Assembly: GCF_004379255.2 (NCBI RefSeq)
Contig: NC_056032.1
Span: forward strand, 30,477,322-30,541,321
Source: Salvia splendens
Lineage: Eukaryota; Streptophyta; Magnoliopsida; Lamiales; Lamiaceae
Length of the DNA: 64,000 nucleotides
Reading direction: 5' to 3'
Shown here in pieces: positions 52,110 through 62,013 of the stretch (its first letter is position 1; each line of letters opens with the position of its first letter). A program made the position numbers and the translations under genes. The notes under the pieces were generated by a model. It made no database searches. It was not told where the DNA came from and saw only the letters and a program-made list of their open reading frames with translations.

Positions 52110-52606
52110 GGGGAAAATTGTGATTTTAAAAAAAAATATTTGAAAAACACGGCGGAAACCGCCGGTTTACCGCCGGAACCGCCAGTTTTCGGCGGAAACC
52201 GGCGGTTTAGGCGCCCGTTTGAATTTTCAAAATTTGGAAAAAACGGCGGGAACCGCCGGTTTGCCGCCGGAACCGCCGGTTTTCGGCGGAACCGGCGGTT
52301 TTGCCGGTGGAAACCGGCGGTTTCCGCCCATGATTTCGGTCAAATCCGGCGGCCGCGGGCCCGGTTTCTGAAAAGACTAGGAGTAGGCCTGAAATTGTGC
52401 CGGGAACCGCCGAATCGGCGGTTCCGAACAGCCGGTTACGGTTACCGAAAAATTGGAACCGGAACCGGCCCGGCCGAACCGGCGGTTCCGATGCCGGTTC
52501 GAACCGCCGCCGACGGTTCCGGTTCCGGTTCCGGTTCAGAACCGCCGGTGACGGTTCCGGGCCGGTTCGTCCGGTTCGGTTCGGATTGGGGACCTCTACA
52601 TGGAGG

Positions 52607-52812
52607 GAGGCAGTAATTTAAAAACTTTATAAAATTAACGTGTGTACCATGGTCCTTTTAGACTATGTTCACTTAACATAGAAATAAATTTAATATGGAT
52701 CCATAATTGACATGGTCCCTCGTAGACAATTTTCATTCAACATATAGAAATAAATTTAGAGTGAACTGTCTCATTAGCCCCTAACATTTTGGATTAGGAC
52801 ATCACAGACCCC
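52607..52812. other. AT-rich sequence between the hAT element and retroelement A
   Basis: Contains two similar segments (ACATAGAAATAAATTTA near 52676 and ATATAGAAATAAATTTA near 52740); no gene. Confidence 0.4.
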
Positions 52813-54316
52813 TGATAAGTCGTATTCTAGGCCTTGGTTACTGGTCAGTATAATGTGCATAATTGGTATATATTCTGCAAAACAGCTGCTAAAGTATGCA
52901 GGGAAAGTGTTCTAGTCAGTATGGAAAGGCTCGGACAACTCAGGTGAAAAGGGCGTCAGAACGATTACATACTGACCAGTATGCATGCAAAAAATGCTCG
53001 AGATGGAGAAGAAGGATAGTTGGGACTGATCAACCACAATTAAGGACAAAGAAGTCATCTCACCACGAGGTTTTACCCTAAAATCAAGGGTAAGCCTCCC
53101 TATAAAAGGAATCCACTTGGAGAGAGAGAGGGAGGATGAACTCATTCATCATCATCACTCTTAGGTAGAAATCTCTCGGTAGTTCAGTTCTTCACCCCAG
53201 TCCAGATTCTCGTTCCTCGCCACAACCATGGTCACTTGAAGATCATCAGTTCGCCGGAGTTCCATTCTCTCGTTCCAGTCAGCACGATCGTAGTTAGCAG
53301 TTCCATCGCCCGGAGTGGCAAAAACAATCTTTATTTGTTTTGTAGTTAATCTTGTTTGTTTTCTCTACGTTGGATCTTTCGCATTTCCAGTATTTTGCTT
53401 ATTTTGAAGTCTTGGTTTAGATCCAAACGTTTTATGCAATGAAGTTGTTTTTATGCATCTCTTTCTGTTCAAATCTGTTTCATTCTGCCTAGGTAGCTTA
53501 GATCTAATTGTTGCAGTAATTTCTAAGTGTTGGAAGCATGATTTCATTTGGAGTTGTTCGATCTGTGATTTGTCAGTTCAGTGGCTGTTTAGATTTATTT
53601 TCCAGAAGTGTTTTAGTGCGAAATCCGAGTTTACGTTATTCTGCCACCCTGCATGTTGACCAGTAAGCATAATTGCAGTTTCAGTGTTTAATCTTTTGAT
53701 TTGGAGTTTAGATTGTAGAACTGTTTTTGTGAAGTTATTAATCTGCATTTCTCGTTCATGGAACCTGAGTTGTTTGATTTGTGTTCAGACTTGCTGGAGA
53801 AGACAATGTCCACATCCAAATTTGGGACCACATTTACTTTTTAGTTACTTTTGCTTTTGTCCTTTACTTTTCCTTACTTTTCAGCTGTTACTTTTCAGAC
53901 CTGTAGGCCTAGTCACCTAACTACCTCTTTTTCCTCTGATATTCTGTTTAACCTTTTATAGTAAACTCGTACCTTCCACATTTATTAGCCAAAAACCATG
54001 TTCCCCACTTTCCATGTACACAGCCGCCTGTCCAACACCTTTTCCGCCTCCTAGTCAGTAGAGTACCACATTAAATTCTAGCCTATATAAATCTCAACCC
54101 AAAGCGTGGTAGCTAACCAAACCTTCCAGAATATCACCACAATCACTCCAAAATGCTTTCATCTCTGTGGGATTCGACCCCTACCTTCACTATACTACCC
54201 AGTAGAAGAGGGTTGAGGATTATTGATACCAGGTTCAGGATTAGCAGGGACTTCCATACTGATCAGTAGGATACACCCTTTGCTTGAAACGACACCTGCA
54301 CAAACCTGCTCTTTCA
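52813..54316 (+). repeat. 5' LTR of Athila-like element A
   Basis: Starts TGATAAGTCGTATTCTAGGC and ends GCTCTTTCA, two bases before the tRNA-Asp primer site; 1504 bp. TATA box at 53101-53109. It is the same family as the inverted LTR 56520-58015. Confidence 0.9.
53101..53109 (+). promoter_or_regulatory. LTR TATA box (element A)
   Basis: TATAAAAGG, 290 bp into the LTR; the inverted relative at 57717-57724 is in LTR B. Confidence 0.6.
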
Positions 54317-54318
54317 AA

Positions 54319-54335
54319 TGGCGCCGTTGCCGGGG
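54319..54335 (+). other. Primer binding site, tRNA-Asp (element A)
   Basis: TGGCGCCGTTGCCGGGG is the exact complement of the 3' end of plant tRNA-Asp with its CCA; typical for Athila/Tat elements. Confidence 0.9.
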
Positions 54336-54421
54336 ATGAATGGCGTTATTTATTGTTATTGTGTGTGATACTTTGGCGTATATATTGTGGATAATTTTTC
54401 TTTCTCTTTTTATTTCAGTTT

Positions 54422-56519
54422 ATGAGAAGCAGTTCGGCTCCTGACCAGTGGAGACCGAAGATACTTCAGCGAGGATCTATACTCGTAACCACTCGATCCG
54501 GCCTGTCGACGGCTTTGTCTGACTTAGGTTCGAGTAGTGACGAGGAGCAATACACCATAGAAGGGTCAATACCAAAAGATATACCACTGTTGGAAGGCAA
54601 CCCAAGGGAGATGGCTGCTAACGTAGATGATGATCCAGAGATCGGAACGCTGAACGCGCTTTCCGAGGGAGAACCACCGCAAGCTATAGTAGTCACCCCG
54701 GGACAGGCTGCCTATGATGTGAAGCCCCATGTTATCGCAATTCTGCCTACGTACTGCGGGAAGAGCTATGAAGGCCCTTACGAGTTCCTTCATGAGTTTT
54801 GTAAGATTTGTATAGCGCAGAGGAGGCCAGCAGGGGCAACCGAGGATGACTACAGATTGAAGGCTTTGCCGTTCATTTTGAAAGGGGAGGCAAACACCTG
54901 GTTCATGCGCCTGCCCCCCGACTCCATTGAGAGTTGGGCCGATTTCAAGTCAGTATTCCTAGGCGAGTTTTTCCCGTCATCCAAGACAAGCGCGCTGAAG
55001 AGGGAAATAACTAGTGTGAAGCAAGGGTACGATGAACCCTTGAGCGATTATTGGGCGAGGTATATGGGCCTTTTAGATGCATGTCCCAATCATCGCATGG
55101 CGGACATTGAGATACATCATACCTTCTATGAGGGGATGAACATAACAACCAAGGACCTGGCCAATTCGTCGTCGGGAGGAAGCTTCACGCAGCTGCGAGT
55201 CAGCGAAGCGAAGAGGGTCCTAAGGAAGCTACTGAGTGCGGAGAAGGAGTATGACCATTCAAGGGATGGATACAACCGAGAAAGGGTTGCAAGTGCCTCG
55301 TCTACTGACCAGGAGCAGAAGCTTGAACAGAAGATGGATTTGAAGATGGATGAGCTGAAGAAGTCACTCCTGAGCGCAATCGAGAAGAATACACCGCCGG
55401 TTTCCCCAGTTGGGAACTGCAAGGGTGCAGAACAGGGAGACCAAGGACCGAGCTATGATCAGCCATACAACTTGGTCAATATGGAACAGGCTAATGCTGC
55501 CGGGTATTTTAACTCAAATGGGAATTGGATCCAGGGGGGGCAGTGGGACGCACCATGGAGGGACCATCCAAATTTTCGATGGGGAGATGGAAACCAAAAT
55601 CAGAACCAAGGTCAAGGTCAGAACCAATACAACCCCCACCCGAACCAGAATCCCAACCGTGGCCCCAGCAAATCCCGACCACCAGTCCAACTGGTCAGGA
55701 AGGAACCCACAACCCCATAACCAAAACCACAGAACCAAAACCACAGAACCAAAACTTGAACCATGTCTACATACCACCCAACCAGAGAAACTTCCAGAAT
55801 TACCATAATCAACCTAATCAGGGTCCACAACATCAGCAGAACCAAAACCAGTTCCAAAACCAACACCAGAACCAATATCACCAAGACCAGTATAACCCTC
55901 CTGGCCAGTATAACCAATACCCACCTAACCAGAACCAGCAAAACATCCAAAATTTCTAGCCCGCCCAAAATCCCCAGTATAACCATCACCAAGGACCAAA
56001 TCAGTCCCAATATCCTAACAGGTCGAGGAGATCCATGGAGGACATGATGGGAGAATTGTTCGCGTCGCAGCAAGGTATCAAGGGTGAGTTACAATCCCAT
56101 AACGAAGTAGTGCAAGGGATGCAGAGTGCCCAGAAGGAACATAAGGCGAATATTGATATGATGAATAGGCAGTTGGCCCAGCTGGCCAGTTCGATGGGTG
56201 AAATGAAAGGGAATTCCGGGAAACTCCCATCTACAGTCCATGTTCCTGAAAAGGCGAACGTGAGCAATGTCACATTGCGGTCCGGTACTGCCTATGAGGG
56301 ACCCCAACCGAAGAAGTCCAACAGAGAGCCTAGTGGGACGAATATACTGAAGGATGTCGTCTCGGAGCGAGAGCTCAACAGACCTCTACCTCAGATGCAG
56401 GATCCATTCTTTTTGGATAAAGCACCATTGGAAAAGAATGAAACAAGAGGCGAACTGCCCAGGAGAGACCCTCCTAAGGAAACGGAACCCACGAAGAAGG
56501 CTCCCACCCAGAATGTACC
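54422..56519 (+). pseudogene. Athila-like gag of element A, broken and interrupted
   Basis: The frame from ATG 54422 runs 432 codons and contains the Retrotrans_gag domain at about residues 105-260 (YEFLHEFCKIC; LKGEANTWFMRLPPDSIESW; DYWARYMGLLDACPNHRM). A Gln/Asn/Pro-rich stretch follows. A frame change falls between about 55640 and 55720, and a TAG lies at 55957-55959 in the new frame. The linker before protease (DMMGELFASQQGIKG ... LRSGTAYEGP) runs from 56035 to 56519, where the inverted LTR of element B begins. The start follows TTTCAGTTTATG, conserved in E3. Confidence 0.88.
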
Positions 56520-58015
56520 TGAAAGAGCAGAGGTGCGTAGGTGTCGCTCAAGCAAGGATCTATCCTACTGATTAGTATAAGAATCCCCGCTAGCCTAGAA
56601 CCTGCTTTCAAAGAATCCTCAACCCTCTTCTACTGGGTAGTATAGTGAAGGTAGGGGTCGAATCCCACAGAGATGGTGCGCTAAAACTATTGCGGTGATA
56701 TTCTGGAGGGTTTGGTTAGCTACCAAGCTTTGGGTTGAGACTTATCTAGGCTGGAATTTAAAGGTGGTACTCTACTGACTAGGAGGTGGGAAAGGTGTTG
56801 GACAGGCGGCTGTGTACGTGGAAAGTGGGGAACATGGTTTTTGGCTAACAAATGTGGAAGGTACGAGTTTACTATAAAATGTTAAACAGAATATCAGAGG
56901 AAAAAGAGGTAGTTAGGTGACTAGGCCTACAGGTCTGAAAAGTAACAGCTGAAAAGTAAGGAAAAGTAAAGGACAAAAGCAAAAAGTAACTAAAAAGTAA
57001 ATGTGGTCCCAAATTTGGATGTGGACATTGTCTTCTCCAGCAAGTCTGAACACAAATCGAACAACTCAGGTTCCATGAACGAGAAATGCAGATTAACAAC
57101 TTCACAAAAACAGATCTACGATCTAAACTCCAAATAAAAAGATTAAACACTGAAACTGCAATTATGCTTACTGGTCAACATGCAGGGTGGCAGAAATCAC
57201 ATAAATTGGGTTTTCACACTTAACTAATTCAGATCTGAAATCTAACAGCTATCTAGACTTGCAAACTCAAAGAGATTAACTACAGAAGTTAAAACATGCG
57301 ATTCCACACTGGAAATTACCGTAACGGCTAGATCTAAGCTATCGAGGCAGGAAGAAGAAAGAACAACGATACAACCGAACGAAACAACTTCATAGCAATT
57401 TAGAAAACGTTTGGATCACAACCAAGACTTCAAAATAAGAAAAATACTGGAAATGCGAAAGATCCAACGTAGAGAAAACAAACAAGATTAACTAGAAAGC
57501 AAATAAAGATTGTTTTTGCCACTCCGGGCGATGGAACTGCTAACTACGATCGTGCTGACTGGAAAGAGAACTTCTGAAACTCCGGAGACTTCTAGAACTC
57601 AGGTGATCATGGTTGTGGCGAGGAATGAGGCTCTGGACTGGGCTGAAGGACTGAACTACCGAGAGAATTCTACCTAATAGTGGATGATGATCTTCTTTAT
57701 CTCTCCAAGTGGCTTCCTTTTATAGGGAGGCTTGCCCTTAATTTTAGGGTAAAACCTCATTGCGAAATGACTTCTCTGCCCTTAATTGCGGTTGACTAGC
57801 CCCAGCTATCCTTCTTCTCCATCTCGAGCCATATTTTTTTGCATGCATCCTGGTCAGTATGTAATCGTTCTGACGCCCTTTTCACCTGAAGTATCTGAAG
57901 CTTTGCCTACTGGCTAGAACACTCATCCTACACACTTAAGCAACTGTTTTGCAGATATAATCCAATTATGCACATCATACTGACCAGTAACTAAGGCCTA
58001 GAATACGACTTATCA
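56520..58015 (-). repeat. 3' LTR of minus-strand Athila-like element B
   Basis: 1496 bp. On the minus strand it begins TGATAAGTCGTATTCTAGGC (58015) and ends GCTCTTTCA (56520), as in LTR A. TATAAAAG lies at 57724-57717. Interior sequence of B continues to the right; on the left, gag of A is cut at GTACC (56515-56519), the presumed target. Confidence 0.88.
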
Positions 58016-58670
58016 AACTGCTCACACTTACCACATGCTTGTCCTCAAGCGTGAAGAACAAACAAAAAGAAATAAGTCGAATTCTAGTCTGGTTACTCCC
58101 CTGACCAACTCAATCCTAAATTAGACCCTAGACTATAACGGAAAGAGAAAACAAAAAACACAAAAACAAGCACAGAAAAGAAAACACATAAACGAACACA
58201 GAATGACTAAACACAAAGATTGGGCTATATTTTCAACCATCCCTCCCCTCAGGATCAGGTGCAATCCGGCCTTAGACAGCCTTGAACTTCCGCCGCCCCC
58301 CCTTTCTCTCCCAGTCAGTATATCCGCTCGTCAAGATCGCCCAAACTTTCGGCCAAACACTAGGTTCACTCATTCACTCATACCTCTCCGGGAATGTTAG
58401 GACTGTTCTCTCATAGTGCTCAACCACAATTGCTTCGGACTTAGATTTCACGTGCCGCTACTGAATGGCTTAAAGGCTTGTAACGGGGCTATTGGTTTGT
58501 AGTGTTTTGGGTGGATGTTCCTAAGGCTCTAAGGTTCAAAAAACTTCTATTTTATTTGATTTGGGGGAACTGTGTGCATTTGGGCCTCTGGTTAGTTGCT
58601 TTTCTTGGCTGGCGCTTCTGGTTTTGATCTCCAACTGGTCAGTAGCTTCTTGTGGCTTCGCCACCCTTAT

Positions 58671-59287
58671 CCATGATCTCAAACCATGGATTGAAAATAG
58701 AAGAAGGAGCTGATCTAGCTGACAGAGAAAGGTATCAACGATTAGTGGGGAGGCTCATTTACCTTTCACATACCCAGCCGGACATCACATATGCAGTTGG
58801 CGTAATTAGTCAGTTCATGCACAAACCACAGGTTGATCATATGGAGGCCGCCTTAAGAATCGTTCGATATTTAAAAGGAACTGTGGGGTATGGAGTGTTC
58901 CTAGCAAAAGGAAAAGACCTGGAGGTCCATGGATACACTGACGCTGACTGGGCAAGCAATCCAATAGATAGAAGGTCGACAGGGGGATACTTCACATTCG
59001 TTGGAGGTAACCTCGTCACTTGGAGAAGCAAGAAGCAGAAGGTAGTAGCTCTATCTAGTGCTGAAGCCGAATTTCGAGGAATCAAGAGCGGACTCACTGA
59101 AATAATATGGTTGAGGAGACTGTTGACAGAAATTGGCTTCCCACCTACACGGAAAAGTCAACTATTTTGTGACAACAAAGCAGCAATCAGCATTTCAGAG
59201 AATCCAGTACAACACGACAGAACCAAACACGTGGAGGTCGATCGCCACTTCATCAAAGAAAAACTCGAAATGGGTACTATAGAGTTC
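58671..59287 (+). pseudogene. Copia RT/RNase H fragment between 20-bp direct repeats
   Basis: Colinear with 46794-47410 of the copia element (end of RT through most of RNase H: ERYQRLVGRLIYLSHT; TDADWASNP; SSAEAEF; DNKAAISI), about 95 percent identical by eye and without stops, but not identical, so copied from another family member. It has no LTR, start or stop of its own. TGTGGCTTCGCCACCCTTAT occurs exactly at 58651-58670 and 59295-59314, so it was inserted with duplication of the target. Confidence 0.9.
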
Positions 59288-60041
59288 TTTTCTTTGTGGC
59301 TTCGCCACCCTTATACCTTCTTCTTCTTTTTAGGACCTGGGATAACTCCCTGGTCAATTTTCTTCCAAACTTCCTTGCCCAGCTGGTTCCTGCCTTCTTA
59401 TACACCTTTCTGGCCAGTAAGCTCCAATCGTCTCATGCCTTGCACACACAATCCCAGTGGCTAGGGGTGTATATCTGGGTATAAAGAGTTAAGAAAATGG
59501 GTTCTAAAGGTGGTTTTTTTTTTTTTGAGGGGGGGTTTTCTACTGCCTTCAGTGTTGCTACACGCAGTCACTTCACCCTAGGCACCCTGTGGCAGCCACT
59601 CTTTTCTTTTCTGAATTAGTGGAAAGTGGTTCCACTTTAGGTTTTTAACTCACATTTAAAGAGGGATTTTGTGTTTTCGCTCTAAGTGTGGGCTTTTCTT
59701 TCATACTCGCATCATCTATCCTGGCTAGGAGGTACTAAGGGGGGTGGTTTCTGTTTTCCAGCATGTCGTATCTCCCTCAATTCCCCTCACCGTCAGCTCA
59801 GGACAGTTGAGTTTTAAGCCCAATCAACACACAAAAGAAAAAAAAACTATACCTAACAAGACACTAACACAAGCATAAACACAAACCACACATATACACA
59901 TACATCATATTGGCCATTGCGTCCCCCCTCCCACTTCACAAGTGTCTGCCCTCAGATAAGGCTGTGAAGTGGAAAAGGTAATGGCCAGTACGGTGGATAC
60001 ACAAACATGACAAACAAAACGATATGCTAAAAACTAAAACT

Positions 60042-60183
60042 TCTCACACTTAGACCATGCAATGGGCTAAGTGTGAGCCAACATGCTTATGAAAACAAAA
60101 CAAAGAAAAAAAAACACAACACATGCGTCAAAATAGCGAACCCTGACTTCTCACACTTAGACTATTGTGTAGGCTAAGTGTTA
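60042..60183 (-). other. Pair of long hairpins in the B 3' UTR
   Basis: 60042-60077 (CTCACACTTAGACC, 7-nt loop ATGCAAT, GGGCTAAGTGTGAG) and 60151-60183 (CACACTTAGAC, loop, GGCTAAGTGT). The counterpart is 12505-12629 in E1. Confidence 0.8.
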
Positions 60184-60346
60184 TGAAAAGGGTTTGGTCA
60201 CATACTACACGGATTATACTACCTAAAAAAAACAAAACACATTTAAAATACGAAAAACTAAAAACTGAAAATAAAAAGAAAACTAACTGGTCAGGTGGGG
60301 TGGTGGTCACTTGTTCCTCCTGCTCCTTCGCGGGGCAGGTAGTGGT

Positions 60347-61909
60347 TGATAAGGCTAATTTCATGCATCGGTGTAGGGGTTCATTTCATGAAATTGCTGG
60401 GTCTAACGCATTGAATTAAGTCAGGTATGTGAAGTTTTTCGCCAGATCCAGGAAAAGAAGAGGACGCTTGCATGGTCCTAGGAAACTGGCGAAAGGGTGA
60501 ACAATTGGAAGAAAATTGCTAGACGGAGGAAGCCTCGGAGTTGAAGGGTAGAATAGGGATTTCTACGAAAACTCTAGAAGGCTATGTCCGCATCTATAAA
60601 AGGGAGAAACATGCAGGCTGGAGGGACCTTCTCGGCTGGAGGCCTCACTAACAGCTCCTTGCTCGATTCACCTTTCCACACACTTGACTCTGAATTCGCG
60701 AGAGATTCCAGTTAGCACTTGGCTGGTGGTTCACATTTAGCTTTCCGACAATGGTTTGAGGGTTGTAACACCGTCCTAGTTCAAGGGCGAAGAAACAATT
60801 TACATTTCCGTTGCTATTTACACTGATTCCGCCGAGCTTCGCTGTTCGAAGCTCGGTTTTCTTTTGACAACCAATATTTCCGGTTTTATTCCAGATTTTA
60901 CTTTCGCTTATGTCTATTGTGTTTATTTCTGGTTTGCTGGTTGAGTTCGATTGATTTCGAGTTAGGATTGTCAGAGTTAGTTATTTTTGCAGTTGGTTCT
61001 GATTTATTGCCGATACTTGTTGTTTGGATCTGAAGAATGGTTCTGCTTTTTGGATGAATCGGAGGTTGGGTTTTGCTGGAGTTTGTGATTTGTTTGCAGA
61101 TTGTTCATGATTGATTGAGATTGGAGTAGATCTGTGAAAATCGGAGTTATGGCGTTGGTTTTGCTGTTTGTTGGGTTCGGATGGCTTGGATCCGGAGTGG
61201 ATTAAGCGTCCGACGTAATCTGAGAAGGAGTACTTGATTTCCATGCCTAGTTTACGTATTTACATTTCATTTCGCCTAGTTTACGTAGATCTGTCATATC
61301 TTCGAGTTATTGTAAGTTTCCGTCGACCAAATCTGTTTATTATGTTTAAATCTGGGCATTTCCTCTGTTTTCTCCATTTGCGAATCTGAATTAGTTAGAA
61401 AAGTGCATGAAGATTGTTAGCTGCAGCTTTACCGTACGTTGTCAGGCTTGGATTTCATGGTCCCCACTTTTTATTTCCTTTGTCTAGTGGTTATCGGTAG
61501 TTATGTACTCGGTCTAGGAATTGTTTAAACTTTTCTGCCTGTTACTTGGTTTAAGAGTCCTTTGTTCTTCGGTCTAGTATTTACGTTTTGTGCCTAGGTC
61601 TAGTAGTAGTTAAAATCTCAACCCCTTTTGCGTGGCAGCAGCCATTTTGTTCAAATTCTCTCAATACTAGCCTACGAATCCATCTCTGTGGGATCGACTC
61701 CACTTCCCTATACTAATCCATAGTATTCGGGTTGAGGAAATTTAATTGTTGAAGGAGAGTCGTGAGTGCCCAACGACCGGAGCGCCATTCGATCCCTCGA
61801 GTTACTGGACCCTGTGATTCAGTTCATTCGGAGAAGCGTGGTGTCTCGACCTAGCAATTGCTTAGATCGAATTTTGCAAGCGCATAACTCACTCGACTCT
61901 CACCCTTCA
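60347..61909 (+). repeat. 5' LTR of Athila-like element E3
   Basis: 1563 bp, starts TGATAAGGCTAATTTCATGC and ends CTCACCCTTCA, two bases before the primer site. It is the same family as the E1 3' LTR and the two solo LTRs. It contains the CATCTCTGTGGGATCGACTCC stretch common to this LTR group. It is inserted in element B; the target is presumably GTGGT (60342-60346). Confidence 0.9.
60594..60602 (+). promoter_or_regulatory. LTR TATA box (E3)
   Basis: CTATAAAAG, 248 bp into the LTR, same position as in the E1 LTR. Confidence 0.6.
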
Positions 61910-61911
61910 AA

Positions 61912-61928
61912 TGGCGCCGTTGCCGGGG
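61912..61928 (+). other. Primer binding site, tRNA-Asp (E3)
   Basis: TGGCGCCGTTGCCGGGG, identical to that of element A. Confidence 0.92.
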
Positions 61929-62013
61929 ATGGATGGCGTGCTTGGTGCTAGTGTTCAGAGTCTGTGGTGTAAATAGTTTTGATTTGTTTTCTTTCTCTTT
62001 TTGTTTGCAGTTT

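Larger units (their letters stand above)
50915..52598 (-). mobile_element. Non-autonomous hAT element carrying a hairpin-forming gene fragment
   Basis: A perfect 8-bp duplication CATGGAGG lies at 50907-50914 and 52599-52606. Ends TAAACGTCACCACGG and TAGAGGTCCCCAATC (complement of the right end) belong to the hAT class. Both subterminal regions are dense in GGAACCGCCGG-type repeats (50925-51115, 52145-52580). On the minus strand the element keeps a TATA box (52102-52109) and a leader similar to the 5' part of the hAT at 27135, and an AATAAA with the 3'-end context of that element (51207-51212 here, near 30480 there). The transposase is replaced by a 150-bp-arm inverted repeat and tandem arrays. 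Confidence 0.9.
58016..60346 (-). other. 3' untranslated interior of element B
   Basis: Minus-strand equivalent of 12344-13743 of E1: it contains the paired CACTTAGCCC/GGTCTAAGTG hairpins (60042-60077, 60151-60183) and, next to the LTR, a TGAGGACAAGCATGTGG...AAGTGTGAGCAGTT block (58016-58052). The end of an env-position ORF is possible near 60280-60346 (minus) before the E3 insertion. A 617-bp piece of copia pol is inserted at 58671-59287. Otherwise there is no gene. Confidence 0.72.

Noticed and set aside
55514..56073. Minus-strand frames over 80 codons opposite gag of element A
   Set aside because: Complement of a Gln/Asn/Pro-rich gag region; Val/Leu-rich products are shadows.
58016..58660. 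Host gene between LTR B and the copia fragment
   Set aside because: Content matches the minus-strand 3' UTR layout of Athila-like elements; ORFs are short and unrelated to known proteins.
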